Source: Rs1 sp038900335 (GTDB lineage Bacteria; Pseudomonadota; Gammaproteobacteria; Pseudomonadales; Balneatricaceae). Taken from it: a stretch of 64,000 nucleotides of DNA. Position numbers and translations under genes: made by a program. This document shows, one piece after another, positions 26,409 through 36,102 of this stretch (position 1 is its first letter; every line of letters begins with the position of its first letter). Under the pieces are notes generated by a model that was not told the origin of the DNA, ran no database searches, and saw only the letters and a list, made by a program, of their open reading frames with translations. The stretch is taken from NCBI GenBank assembly GCA_038900335.1, contig JBBMRB010000017.1, forward strand, positions 1 to 64,000. Direction: 5' to 3'.

Positions 26409-27059
26409 ATGTCCAGTTCTAGTGACATTCTTCAGGATGACTCCGCTCTGAGTCGTTTAGATAGATTATATTTCAAGTTAGAGGAATTCTTTGCTCTGCT
26501 TGGCGGCATTACTATTTTATTACTTGTCTTTTTAGCCGTCACCAACGTGATAGGACGATGGGTCTTCTCATTGCCGGTATCGGGTTATATCGACTGGGTT
26601 GAGCAATCTATGGCTATCTTTGCCTTTTTTGGTATTGCTTACTGTCAAAGGCTTGGCGGACACATCCGCATGGATATTGTCGTCTCACATATCAAAGGTC
26701 GATGGTTATGGTTTTGTGAGCTATCCTCAACACTCATTATGTTAATTATTACCTTGGCACTCATTTATGGCTCATATTTACACTTTTTAAGAGCATACAC
26801 TAATGGTGATAGCTCAATGGATATTAGCTTGCCAATTTGGCCTGCTAAATTGGTTATCCCGATTGCCTTATCGGTCTTGGCTATTCGCTTAATCCTACAA
26901 ATCTGGGGTTATAGCAGAGCGATTATCAATAATTGCGATAGCCCTGTCGCTGTCCCTCTCATTGAAGATGCAGCAACTCAAGCGGCAAAAGAGGCGGCAA
27001 CTGTTGCCGAAAAACACGGCTTAAATGGTGAAGACGAAAGCGAAGGATCTATAAAATGA
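26409..27059 (+). CDS. dctQ: TRAP transporter small permease, DctQ family
   Basis: 216 residues with four membrane helices (about 35-58, 68-88, 108-130 and 148-168) and the family signature WVEQSMAIFAFFGIAYCQRLGGHIRMD. The soluble C-terminus is rich in Ala, Glu and Lys and somewhat longer than usual. DctQ pairs with DctM to form the membrane part of the Na+-coupled importer. Its stop overlaps the dctM start (ATGA). A GGAG Shine-Dalgarno precedes the ATG. Confidence 0.92.
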   Translation: MSSSSDILQDDSALSRLDRLYFKLEEFFALLGGITILLLVFLAVTNVIGRWVFSLPVSGYIDWVEQSMAIFAFFGIAYCQRLGGHIRMDIVVSHIKGRWLWFCELSSTLIMLIITLALIYGSYLHFLRAYTNGDSSMDISLPIWPAKLVIPIALSVLAIRLILQIWGYSRAIINNCDSPVAVPLIEDAATQAAKEAATVAEKHGLNGEDESEGSIK

Positions 27060-28462
27060 GTAGTATTGCTAATTGGTTTGGTACTATGGATTCTATTAAT
27101 ATTGGTTTAATAGTATCAGGCTTCATGTTGTTTATGGTCATTATTGGGGTGCGTGTTGCCTTTGCAGCTGCAACCGCTGGTTTTGTCGGTTTAGTTTGGA
27201 TATTTAGTGCGAAACTAGGCTTCGAAAAAGGCTTACTTGTCGCCATGAAAATGGCAGGTACGATACCGCACTCTAAAGTCACTACTATTTCACTCTCTCT
27301 CATTCCTACTTTTATTCTGATTGGTTATTTGGCTTACCACGCCGGGTTAACCAAAGCGCTATTTACAGCGGCTAAACGCTGGGTAGGCTGGTTACCTGGT
27401 GGCTTAGGTGTTGCTACTGTGTTCTCAACGGCTGGCTTTGCCGCGGTATCGGGTGCATCCGTTGCAACCTCCGCTGTTTTTGCCCGTATCGCCATCCCTG
27501 AAATGCTAAAAGTAGGTTATCAAAAAAGCTTTGCCGCTGGGGTTGTCGCCGCAGGTGGTACGCTGGCCTCACTGATTCCACCGTCTGCTATATTGGTTAT
27601 TTACGCCATTATTGTTGAGCAAGATGTCGGTGTCTTATTGATGGCCGGGTTATTACCAGGGATAGTCTCTGCTCTAATCTATGCCGGTTTAGTTATTATG
27701 ATGGCAACCATTAATAAAGACTTAGGCCCACCGGTGAGAAAGTATAGCTGGGGCGAGCGTCTGGAGTCACTGCCAGGCACTGCACCGATTTTCTTTGTTA
27801 TTGGTATTATCGTTATCTGTATTTACGGCGGTGTAGGCACACCTACTGAAGCCGGCGCCCTCGGTGCTTTTGTCATTCTGGTGATGGCGCTGCGCAAAGG
27901 GATGCGTTTAGGCGATTTAAAAGAAGCACTGATAGAATCCGCTAAGCTGACGGTAATGATTTTCACCATTATTTGGGGCGTATTACTCTATGTTCGCTTC
28001 TTAGGCTTTGCCGATTTACCAACGGCATTCTCTGATTGGATAACAGGTTTAGACCAAAGCCCAATGATAACGCTGGTCTGTATTCTATTAGCGTACGCTG
28101 TACTGGGCATGTTTATGGATGCGATTGGTATGTTATTGCTAACATTGCCAATTACCTACCCTGCTGTTATAGCACTAAACGGAGGAGTCGATGTTTCAGC
28201 AGTCGATTCTGCATTTGGTGTATCCGGGGTCGGCTGCGCTATTTGGTTTGGTATCATCGCCGTCAAGATGTGTGAGTTGTGTCTTATTACACCACCTATC
28301 GGTCTTAACTGTTTTGTCGTTGCCGGTGTCAGAAAAGATATTTCAGTACAGGAAGTATTTAAAGGCGTTACACCGTTTTTTGCGGCGGATGTCTTTACTA
28401 TCGCGGTATTAATCGCCTTCCCAAGTATTGTACTTTGGTTGCCATCGCTACTAGGTATCTAA
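27056..28462 (+). CDS. dctM: TRAP transporter large permease, DctM family
   Basis: 468 residues, fully hydrophobic, about 12-13 helices. Family signatures include AKRWVGWLPGGLGVATVFST, SGASVATSAVFARIAIPEML and GTLASLIPPSAILVIYA, the ELVSI-type GMFMDAIGMLLLTLPI and LCLITPPIGLNCFV. It is the Na+-dependent transport subunit of the DctPQM system in the inner membrane. It overlaps dctQ by four bases and is followed by a strong terminator at 28485. Confidence 0.94.
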   Translation: MSSIANWFGTMDSINIGLIVSGFMLFMVIIGVRVAFAAATAGFVGLVWIFSAKLGFEKGLLVAMKMAGTIPHSKVTTISLSLIPTFILIGYLAYHAGLTKALFTAAKRWVGWLPGGLGVATVFSTAGFAAVSGASVATSAVFARIAIPEMLKVGYQKSFAAGVVAAGGTLASLIPPSAILVIYAIIVEQDVGVLLMAGLLPGIVSALIYAGLVIMMATINKDLGPPVRKYSWGERLESLPGTAPIFFVIGIIVICIYGGVGTPTEAGALGAFVILVMALRKGMRLGDLKEALIESAKLTVMIFTIIWGVLLYVRFLGFADLPTAFSDWITGLDQSPMITLVCILLAYAVLGMFMDAIGMLLLTLPITYPAVIALNGGVDVSAVDSAFGVSGVGCAIWFGIIAVKMCELCLITPPIGLNCFVVAGVRKDISVQEVFKGVTPFFAADVFTIAVLIAFPSIVLWLPSLLGI

Positions 28463-28484
28463 TCGCTAGCTATTTTAATTAGCT

Positions 28485-28518
28485 ATAGGGCCGTGAGCTT
28501 CTCGCAGCCCTATTTTTT
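28485..28518 (+). terminator. Strong intrinsic terminator after dctPQM
   Basis: ATAGGGC (28485-28491) pairs with GCCCTAT (28507-28513), and the inner GTGAG (28493-28497) with CTCGC (28501-28505) across one mismatch and one wobble, with loop CTT. A TTTTT tract follows. It ends just before the polB stop on the opposite strand. Confidence 0.88.
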
Positions 28519-28520
28519 AT

Positions 28521-30857
28521 TTAAAACAAACCGATCTGCAAACCCACTAATTCTTCAAAAGAATCTCCTTTGACAGACAGTAATGTATCTAAAGCTGGCT
28601 TTAATTGACGGTTAATATAATGATCATAATCTAATCGCGAATGCCAACACTCTAGCGGTTCAGGGCCATTGACTGTAATATAATACTGAATTGTTTGGCC
28701 ACGATTAATCTGCTGTTGTAAATTTTGCTGACGATAATACTGCTGTAGTTTTAGCGCGGCTTGAGCGTGAGGTGGTCGATTTTTTTGATAAGCATCAACA
28801 GGCTGTCTCAATTTCTTATTATAAATCAACAAATCATCTAACAAGCCATCTCTTACCTTTTTAACAGTCTCTATAATATACGCCTCATAAGGCTGCTCAT
28901 TAAAGGCACAGGCAAAGACATGTTGCTGCATTTGTTTAGCGAGCTCTGTCCAATCTGATCTGACGTTCTCCATGCCTTTAAAGACCATTTTTGTAGAGTC
29001 ATCATCAAAGTGTTGTAAACCAGCATACCTTTTTTTGCTGCCTTGATCCGAATCACGCATGGTCGGCATTAAAAATTTGCTGTAATGGGTTTCATACTCT
29101 AGCTCTAGGTGGCTCTCTATCTGGTACTTTTCTAATAACTCTTGTCGCCACCAAGCGGTTAAAGCTGTCGATAACTGCTGGCCTATATGATGCGCATCAG
29201 CATTATTACACTCATCACCTAGCCAGACAAAAACGGAATCGGTATCACCATAAATTACTTTATAACCGAAATCTTGTTCGACTCTTTTAGCCGTAGTTGT
29301 CAAGATTTCATGGCCTCGCAAGGTAATAGAACCTGACAGTCTATGATCAAAAAAACGACACGCACTAGAGCCTAGCACGCCATACATGGAACTCATCAAT
29401 ATTTTAATCGCTTGTGACATAGCAAAATTAGAGGCTTGTTTTGCTCTATCTCGCGCCTCCCAAAGATCATCCATAACAGCGGGTAAAATATTATCTTGTT
29501 TGGTAAAAACCGCACCATTAAAGCCAGTTACTAACTCATCTGCCTCTTCTATTAACGAGCTTTTTGCCAAACCATAGGGATCTATTTTAAAGGTTCTGAT
29601 GATACTGGGGTATAGGCTTTTAAAATCGAGTACTAACACGTGGCGATAAAGCCCTGGGATTGAATTCATTACATAACCACCAGGGGAAGCCATATCAGAC
29701 ACCCCCGATGCATACTCAGGTGCCACATAGCCTTTACGGTGTAATCTTGGTAGGTATAGGTTATCAAACGCTGCAGACCAGCCACCGACTTTATCAAGCG
29801 CCAAGCCCGTTAGTCTTGTGCGCTCAATCAGATAATCAAGCAAGTTAGCGTGATTAAATATTTCCAATACTAGCTCACAATCCATTAGGTTATAGCGTGC
29901 TAGCGCTGGTTTATCACGCTCAAACATATCAATAATTTCATCGGCGCGATGCGCTACACTCTCAACGAGCTTACCTTTTCCTAACAACTGCCTGGCTACA
30001 TTTTCTAGGGAGAAACTATCAAACTGATAAGTCGCTCCTTTGAGCACATCAATACCATCTAATACAATTCTGCCAATAACACGCAGATACGCTTTACCCA
30101 AAGCTGATTTATGTATGACGCTAGCTGAATAGTCTCTGCCAATATTTAACTCAACCTGATACAGTTGCGCTCGCTGCTCAATGACCACAAAATCAAAACC
30201 AATAACGTTCCAACCAATAATAATATCCGGGTCATTTTGCTGGATAAGGATCACGTAGCGCTCTAGTAATTGCTGCTCACCTGTCACATACTTTATAGTA
30301 TCTGTATCTTGCGCATCGCCTATCATCAAGACTTGTTTAAAGCCTGTATTACTGACCACACCGATGCACAAAATAGCACCGCTGTGCATATCTGTCTCAA
30401 TATCTAAAGAGAGAATTTTAAAGTGTGGCTGGTAGTCATGTTTAACTAATTTTTGCGCATCTAGAGCATCAAAACAGACAGCCCCACGAATAAAACGCTC
30501 ACTGAGGTAGCGCTCTACTGGACGAATATCTTCTTCTATCATCACGATGTGTGCATGATGTAGTTTATTAATTATTTTACGACTCGTGGTAATACTTGAG
30601 CAATATAGGCCCATAACGGGCCTTTGTTGTAAATCTAATAACGATAGGGTTTGCATACGCCACAGGCCAAACGAGCGCAATAAGAAACGAATTTCAGCCT
30701 CATCCTCAGCCAGTACAAAAAACACTTGCTCTTGCTTGGGTATGACCACTTGTTGCCAATCAGTATCTGTAACAAGCCAGTAATTGAGCTCTATACCTTG
30801 ATCGGTATCACGCTGATGAGATGTTAATAGAAAGCCTGAAGATAGAGATTCTGACAT
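28521..30857 (-). CDS. polB: DNA polymerase II (family B)
   Basis: 778 residues, close to Escherichia coli Pol II. The 3'-5' exonuclease has SLDIETD (D152, E154), GWNVIGFDF (215-223) and YNLMDCELV (about 322-330). The polymerase has motif A LDFKSLYPSII (410-420), motif B KILMSSMYGVLGS (485-497) and motif C YGDTDSVFV (536-544), so both activities look intact. It normally acts in SOS-induced restart and lesion bypass. Here it follows mvaD by five bases and appears to be the last gene of the mevalonate operon, an unexpected setting. No LexA-like site is visible immediately upstream, where coding sequence would have to hold it. Confidence 0.96.
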   Translation of the reverse strand: MSESLSSGFLLTSHQRDTDQGIELNYWLVTDTDWQQVVIPKQEQVFFVLAEDEAEIRFLLRSFGLWRMQTLSLLDLQQRPVMGLYCSSITTSRKIINKLHHAHIVMIEEDIRPVERYLSERFIRGAVCFDALDAQKLVKHDYQPHFKILSLDIETDMHSGAILCIGVVSNTGFKQVLMIGDAQDTDTIKYVTGEQQLLERYVILIQQNDPDIIIGWNVIGFDFVVIEQRAQLYQVELNIGRDYSASVIHKSALGKAYLRVIGRIVLDGIDVLKGATYQFDSFSLENVARQLLGKGKLVESVAHRADEIIDMFERDKPALARYNLMDCELVLEIFNHANLLDYLIERTRLTGLALDKVGGWSAAFDNLYLPRLHRKGYVAPEYASGVSDMASPGGYVMNSIPGLYRHVLVLDFKSLYPSIIRTFKIDPYGLAKSSLIEEADELVTGFNGAVFTKQDNILPAVMDDLWEARDRAKQASNFAMSQAIKILMSSMYGVLGSSACRFFDHRLSGSITLRGHEILTTTAKRVEQDFGYKVIYGDTDSVFVWLGDECNNADAHHIGQQLSTALTAWWRQELLEKYQIESHLELEYETHYSKFLMPTMRDSDQGSKKRYAGLQHFDDDSTKMVFKGMENVRSDWTELAKQMQQHVFACAFNEQPYEAYIIETVKKVRDGLLDDLLIYNKKLRQPVDAYQKNRPPHAQAALKLQQYYRQQNLQQQINRGQTIQYYITVNGPEPLECWHSRLDYDHYINRQLKPALDTLLSVKGDSFEELVGLQIGLF

Positions 30858-30862
30858 CCTAC

Positions 30863-31870
30863 TTAATCTGAGAAAGGCTGGATAACATCCATTTCAGCAA
30901 ATTCGGTCTGCAATAACGCTTGATTAGACTTCTCAAAAAGCAGTTTAATGTTAGGGCCCGCATCCATGGTAAAATAGACATTGGTACCGGCGTCACGCAA
31001 GCGCCAAATTTTTTGCATAACACTCAATGATTCAGGTAACCAGTACACCAGAGGAGGCCAAGCGGAGATCATAGTGGCATGCATCGACATGGCGTTTTTC
31101 TCAGCACACTCACCAAGTTTGGTAAAATCCCCTTCTTCAATCGCTTGCTCTAACGTAATTAGATCATTACCGGCCTGTTCAGGCCAACTCGGGTAAAGTT
31201 TTGATGTCTCTATGGTGCGCTGCATACCCGTGCGTGAATCCATCGGTTTTTGAGCGCTGCTGACTTTAATTAAACCAATACATAAATCAGGCCATTGCTG
31301 CGTTAACGGTGTCGCAATACTATCCATGCCATCAGCCTGCTCGCCCATATTCCAACGTACAAAACCAGTATATAGAGAGCGAGACGCACTACCACTGCCC
31401 ATGCGGGCAAAAGCGGACAGTACTTTATTATCTAATGACAAATCAAAGAAATCGTTCAGAGCAAGGGTTAGTGCAGCAAAACCGGATGCCGATGAGGCAA
31501 GCCCTGCTGCGGTAGGTATATTATTACGGGTATCTATAATCAACGGCATATGCTGATCACGTCTAAAAAGATCAACAAAGGCAATCACTTTTTGACTAAA
31601 GCTCGCGCTAAGCTCTAACTCTTTATTATTTAATCTAACGCGATCGACGCCACTATCGCTATGACTAATACCAGTATGTGAGCCTAAATGTCCAAGCGAA
31701 ATAGACAAACTCGCATTAACCGGTAAATTTAATTCTGTATTGCGCTTTCCCCAATATTTACACAGCGCTATATTGCTTGGCGCAAAAACATGAGTAAAAT
31801 CTTTGGCGTTCAGCAATGCAGGCAAATAACGATTAACAACTTCTGCTTTTGTGTACTCTTTACTGGTCAC
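30863..31870 (-). CDS. mvaD: Diphosphomevalonate decarboxylase
   Basis: 335 residues. It converts mevalonate 5-diphosphate to isopentenyl diphosphate with ATP. The conserved APSNIALCKYWGKR, LPVNASLSISLG, the phosphate loop TAAGLASSASGFAALT and the Arg/Asp-containing GSGSASRSLYTGFVRW are all present, as is the C-terminal TMDAGPNIKLL. The GTG start at 31870 has GGAG about ten bases upstream and overlaps the preceding kinase gene by 11 bases. It sits between that kinase gene and polB. Confidence 0.95.
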   Translation of the reverse strand: MTSKEYTKAEVVNRYLPALLNAKDFTHVFAPSNIALCKYWGKRNTELNLPVNASLSISLGHLGSHTGISHSDSGVDRVRLNNKELELSASFSQKVIAFVDLFRRDQHMPLIIDTRNNIPTAAGLASSASGFAALTLALNDFFDLSLDNKVLSAFARMGSGSASRSLYTGFVRWNMGEQADGMDSIATPLTQQWPDLCIGLIKVSSAQKPMDSRTGMQRTIETSKLYPSWPEQAGNDLITLEQAIEEGDFTKLGECAEKNAMSMHATMISAWPPLVYWLPESLSVMQKIWRLRDAGTNVYFTMDAGPNIKLLFEKSNQALLQTEFAEMDVIQPFSD

Positions 31871-32849
31871 TGTACTTCACTCCCTCGCTGGTAATCGTTA
31901 TTTCAATTGTTTGATAATCTTGCAATTCACGCTCAGTGTTACCAAGTGAAATCACACAATCACCTAAACCAGAACCTGAAATTTTAGCACCTAAAACAGC
32001 ATCGCCTGACTGCTCTGGTATTTCTCGATGATCTGCTCGCAAACGATAAATAATATCACTGAGCGCTCTATCACTGACACCTAAGCTATCCATTTGCCCT
32101 TGGTACATATTCATTAACTGACCAAGTTTGCGCCAAGATTGCTGTTTACACGCTTGTATAGCGTTGAGAGTAATATAGCCCATCATCTTATAAATGTTTG
32201 CATATAGCTCACTGAATTGATTTTCTTGCTCAGCAACCTTTGCTAAGACAACCGCTGTCGTTGTTTTATAACCAACATAATAGAGGGCAATTTCTGGTAG
32301 CATTGGCAGCCTTTCTACTATGGTTTTAAACGCTGTTGTATTACTATCAGTAGTGATTTGATAAGCAATAACACCGCCATAAATACTCGCGGCTAAATCT
32401 GTTCCCGAACCACGCTTTTGTACACGATGCACCACCGCTAATGATTTTTCAAGATGCTGTGTCTCATTGATACTTTGACCACTATAAAGCGCCAATGCTT
32501 TAATCGTCGCCACGGTCACCGCAGCAGAAGAGCCTAAACCTAATGTATGGGCAAACTGTGCTCTAATCACTAGATCAAAGCCGTATTCAAGCTGCTCTTT
32601 TTCTAATGCGATAGCCGTCAATACAAAACTGAGTTCGTTATTAATAACCAGCTCATCTAAATGACCATGATACTTGGCAACCGCAGAATCTATATTGATC
32701 AAGCGATCCTTACGCGGTATTAAATTGACTTCAATACGCTTATCTAGTGCACATGCTATTGCTTTGTAGCCTTTAACAACCGCATGTTCACCCATCAACA
32801 TCACGCTAGCAGGGGCTGATACGGTTATCGTCATAGTGTCATTACTCAT
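31860..32849 (-). CDS. GHMP kinase of the mevalonate pathway (probable phosphomevalonate kinase)
   Basis: 329 residues of the GHMP kinase superfamily. Motifs: APASVMLMGEHAVVKGYKA near the N-terminus, the phosphate loop HTLGLGSSAAVTVATI, GSGTDLAASIYGGVIAY with the catalytic-type Asp, and AKISGSGLGDCVISLG near the end. The position usually holding Gly-Lys in mevalonate kinases (APGK) is A-S here, and GSGTDLAAS resembles phosphomevalonate kinases. With the neighbour at 32846 fitting mevalonate kinase better, the second phosphorylation is assigned here by elimination. Databases may call this family mevalonate kinase. Start ATG overlaps the previous stop (ATGA). Confidence 0.75.
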   Translation of the reverse strand: MSNDTMTITVSAPASVMLMGEHAVVKGYKAIACALDKRIEVNLIPRKDRLINIDSAVAKYHGHLDELVINNELSFVLTAIALEKEQLEYGFDLVIRAQFAHTLGLGSSAAVTVATIKALALYSGQSINETQHLEKSLAVVHRVQKRGSGTDLAASIYGGVIAYQITTDSNTTAFKTIVERLPMLPEIALYYVGYKTTTAVVLAKVAEQENQFSELYANIYKMMGYITLNAIQACKQQSWRKLGQLMNMYQGQMDSLGVSDRALSDIIYRLRADHREIPEQSGDAVLGAKISGSGLGDCVISLGNTERELQDYQTIEITITSEGVKYSDQ

Positions 32850-33844
32850 AGGATTACTTTAGCGCCTTCTATATCCTGAACTAGCTTGCCACATTTCATA
32901 TTATAACCCTCAAATAACTGTTCGACACTTGAGTCTTTAGCATAAACGAGTAACAACCCTGATGAGTCACCAATATAGGCACCTGAGCCCGATACTTTAG
33001 CACTACCGCCTCTGTTTTTAATATCATCAATTAAAGCGGTGGTACGTTTAGAAACCACACCGATATGCGCTAAAAGCTGTTGGTTTTGTTCGATAACGTC
33101 GACAGGGCTAAGTTGCTTGGCGACACAATCAATCATCTGTTGAGTGCACAGTGAAAACTCATTCCACAAACCTTGATCTTTACCGTGATGCAGCGCCACA
33201 TGACTGACACACTCGCCTGTTGAACACTGCGGGCTACCTGTAAAAATCCAATACCAATGCTCATCAAGTTTGAGATTTAACTTAGTCACTTGCTGCTCGT
33301 AAATTTTCACTACGCCACCTAAAATTACCGTAGCAGCATCAATTAAACTGCCTTTACCATGTTGCAATCTTTCACAGTGCTTAACTAACTTATAGCGCTC
33401 TATATTAGATAGCGGCTTTTTATTAATCGCTTCAACTAATACTACAGCAGCAGCAATAATAGAGGCTGAAGAGCCCATCCCGGCACCAATTGGCAATTGG
33501 CTATGGCCGTTAAAGTGGGCACTTAAAGAATGGGAAGGCAGTTGGGATGCCAGTACGTAAAGGACAAGCTGTACGGGTGAGCTCAGTATTTTATCAACTT
33601 GAATTGCACCATCGACAAATTTTTGAAACTGCCTATCTAAAAAAGATACCAGCGGGGTAAGCTTGGCAATTGGGTGGTTCGAATGTGCTTTAATACCAAT
33701 AAACTCGGCTATTAAATCAGAGCCTTTTATTGGCGTATACTCGATTGTACTATACAGCTGTACAGCCGTTGCAATAGCAGGCGCTCCATAGACAACAGAG
33801 TGCTCGCCACTGAGTATTATTTTCCCTGGTGCCCGCCCTTGCAT
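32846..33844 (-). CDS. GHMP kinase of the mevalonate pathway (probable mevalonate kinase)
   Basis: 332 residues. It has GRAPGKIILSGEHSVVYGAP with the Lys of mevalonate kinases, the phosphate loop PIGAGMGSSASIIAAA, LQHGKGSLIDAATVILGG with the catalytic-type Asp, and KVSGSGAYIGDSSGLLL near the end. These fit an ATP-dependent mevalonate kinase. It is translationally linked on both sides: TAATG with mvaS upstream and ATGA with the next kinase downstream. The split of the two kinase steps between this gene and the next is inference. Confidence 0.75.
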   Translation of the reverse strand: MQGRAPGKIILSGEHSVVYGAPAIATAVQLYSTIEYTPIKGSDLIAEFIGIKAHSNHPIAKLTPLVSFLDRQFQKFVDGAIQVDKILSSPVQLVLYVLASQLPSHSLSAHFNGHSQLPIGAGMGSSASIIAAAVVLVEAINKKPLSNIERYKLVKHCERLQHGKGSLIDAATVILGGVVKIYEQQVTKLNLKLDEHWYWIFTGSPQCSTGECVSHVALHHGKDQGLWNEFSLCTQQMIDCVAKQLSPVDVIEQNQQLLAHIGVVSKRTTALIDDIKNRGGSAKVSGSGAYIGDSSGLLLVYAKDSSVEQLFEGYNMKCGKLVQDIEGAKVIL

Positions 33845-35013
33845 TAAAGTGCTACATATTCTCTTTTGTGTTGGTTAAACCCACTTAATCTAAAGCGTCC
33901 TGTTGTCGAGTGCTCTATAACAACTTCTTCACCTTGTTGTGGATCAGGACCATGATAGAGGTTTAAATACTGCTCATGGTTTAACTCTAGACGCCGCTCT
34001 AACATAATGCTGTGTTGATCTTTAAACAACCACTGCTCATAACCTGCGACTATCGTACCACTAAAAAATTCAGCAACACAGCCAGAACCATAACTAAAAA
34101 AACCTACTCGCTTACCTGCTAACTGATTTTCGTTATTCTCTATTAGCGAGGTAAAACCGATAAATAACGCGGCAGAATAGCTATTACCTATAATTTTGTT
34201 ATAGCTTAGCGAGTCGGCTATTTGCGACTCTATTTGCTCTGCATTTAATTCGCTATCATTAATTTTAGACAAATGTTTGTGCGCTTTTTGCGCCATTCGA
34301 CTAAAAGGTAGGTGATAACAGAAATGGCTCAAATCTGTAAAGGAAACACTGCTAACTTGAGAAAAGTGCTCCCATGCTTTCTTTAGTGATTTCAAATAAA
34401 TTTTGGTTGAATACTTACCGTCAACTAACGCTGTTTTACGGTAATTTGGACGCCAAAAATCCATCACATCTTCAGTATAATTACCCACTTGCGGGTCTAT
34501 TTCCAGAATTCTTGGGTTCGCTCTGATTAATAGCGCAACAGCGCCACAACCTTGGGTCGCCTCACCCGGCGTGCCCAATTCATATTTTGCAATATCAGAA
34601 GCTATCACCAACACCGACGTTTCAGGTTGACGTGCAACCAACGCACATGCCATTTGCACGGCTGCCGTTGCAGAATAACACGCTTGTTTTAACTCAACCA
34701 CACGACAGTTCTCATTCAAACCTAGCAGGCGATGTACATATACCCCCGCTGCTTTTGATTGATCAATGCCCGTCTCTGTAGCAAATAATAATGTCGATAT
34801 GTTTTTACTGTTTTCTTCTGTAAATAGAGGTGCAGCCGCATTCGCGGCCATCGTTACTATATCTTCATCATGTGCCGGCATGCCCATTTTTTCTTGGCCT
34901 ATACCGGTATAGTATTTTTCTGCATCTATATTCTGTGCTTTCGCAAGTGTCTGCAAATCCAAATAATAATTGGATGTATAAAAGCTGACTTTATCAATAC
35001 CCACTGGCGACAT
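33844..35013 (-). CDS. mvaS: Hydroxymethylglutaryl-CoA synthase
   Basis: 389 residues. It condenses acetyl-CoA with acetoacetyl-CoA. The catalytic Glu is in LFATETGIDQSKA, the acylated Cys in VVELKQACYSATAAVQMA, and the His in FCYHLPFSRMAQKA; IGNSYSAALFIGF and SYGSGCVAEF are also typical. The length matches bacterial enzymes. It lies 24 bases after fni and ends in the start of the mevalonate kinase gene. AAGGA lies upstream of the ATG, somewhat far. Confidence 0.96.
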   Translation of the reverse strand: MSPVGIDKVSFYTSNYYLDLQTLAKAQNIDAEKYYTGIGQEKMGMPAHDEDIVTMAANAAAPLFTEENSKNISTLLFATETGIDQSKAAGVYVHRLLGLNENCRVVELKQACYSATAAVQMACALVARQPETSVLVIASDIAKYELGTPGEATQGCGAVALLIRANPRILEIDPQVGNYTEDVMDFWRPNYRKTALVDGKYSTKIYLKSLKKAWEHFSQVSSVSFTDLSHFCYHLPFSRMAQKAHKHLSKINDSELNAEQIESQIADSLSYNKIIGNSYSAALFIGFTSLIENNENQLAGKRVGFFSYGSGCVAEFFSGTIVAGYEQWLFKDQHSIMLERRLELNHEQYLNLYHGPDPQQGEEVVIEHSTTGRFRLSGFNQHKREYVAL

Positions 35014-35037
35014 ACGAAATTTGTTCCTTTGGCTCTT

Positions 35038-36102
35038 CTAATCGTTTTCTTTCAAAATTAAAGATTTATTATTAAAGAGGCTATTAAAGTCTTTCATTCC
35101 TAATAGGAACATTGCTATTTTAAATTCTTGTTGTAACTTTTCAATTTGCAAAATCACTGCGTCAGTTGACTCCATCGCTGGCTTAAGAAAAGGTGATGCC
35201 AGCCCACAAACCGAAGCGCCTAGTATAACAGACTTGAGCATATCAATCCCATTCCTAATACCGCCACTACTAATTAAAGTAACGTCAGCTGAATAACTAT
35301 TGAGCATTTTTAGCGAGCTTACGGTATCAATACCCCAATCTTGAAAACAAATTCCAAGATCATTTTTAACATCTTTATTTAAATTTTTTGCTAACTTATC
35401 ACTTTGGTTGCGATGATGTTCAATGCGACTCCATGAAGTACCGCCTTTTCCTGAGACATCAAATATCGTTACCCCAGCTTCAATACCCGCCTGTAAATCT
35501 TCTACAGACAACCCAGAACCTACTTCTTTTAGCAAAATAGGTTTATTGAGTGAGTGCGCTAATAATTTTATTTTTTGCTGTAAGTTAGTAAAATCCACAT
35601 CACCTTCAGGCTGAATCGCCTCTTGCAGAGGGTTAAGATGTAAATATATAGCATCAGCACCGAGCACATCAATAGATTGCTGAGCCTCCTCTAGACCAAA
35701 ACCCTTGTTTAACTGCACTGCGCCAAGGTTTGATATCAGTACAGTAGAGGGGGCATATTGTCTTAAATTGAAGCTTTCTCGCGCCGCTGCATTTTTAAAC
35801 ATTACCCGTTGCGAGCCAACTGACATGGCAACTTTACAATGCTCGGCCGCTTGCGCTAAGTTCTTATTTATTTTTCGTATCAGCTGATGATCGCCACCGG
35901 TCATCGATGAAATCAATAACGGGAACGATAACGTTTTATCCAGAAACTGACACTGAGTATCGACATCATCTAAGCAGATATTAGGCAACGCACGATGCGT
36001 TAATCGAACTTTGTCAAAATAATTTCCCTGACGATCAATCAATGCATCGTCTTGAATAATTTCAATATGTTCTATTTTACGATCGTTCGTTGTATCTTTC
36101 AT
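35038..36102 (-). CDS. fni: Isopentenyl-diphosphate delta-isomerase, type 2
   Basis: 354 residues. The FMN- and NADPH-dependent isomerase interconverts isopentenyl and dimethylallyl diphosphate. Signatures: RKIEHIEI at the start, SSMTGGDHQLIRKIN, AMSVGSQRVMF, YLHLNPLQEAIQPEGD with the catalytic-site Asn, Gln and Glu, LLKEVGSGLS, KGGTSWSRIE and ISSGGIRNGIDMLK. It is unrelated to the type 1 Idi enzyme. It overlaps mvaA by four bases (ATGA). Confidence 0.96.
   Translation of the reverse strand: MKDTTNDRKIEHIEIIQDDALIDRQGNYFDKVRLTHRALPNICLDDVDTQCQFLDKTLSFPLLISSMTGGDHQLIRKINKNLAQAAEHCKVAMSVGSQRVMFKNAAARESFNLRQYAPSTVLISNLGAVQLNKGFGLEEAQQSIDVLGADAIYLHLNPLQEAIQPEGDVDFTNLQQKIKLLAHSLNKPILLKEVGSGLSVEDLQAGIEAGVTIFDVSGKGGTSWSRIEHHRNQSDKLAKNLNKDVKNDLGICFQDWGIDTVSSLKMLNSYSADVTLISSGGIRNGIDMLKSVILGASVCGLASPFLKPAMESTDAVILQIEKLQQEFKIAMFLLGMKDFNSLFNNKSLILKEND

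Noticed and set aside
28521..30857. polB as an archaeal or phage B-family polymerase
   Set aside because: Length and motifs fit bacterial Pol II throughout, and no phage genes surround it.
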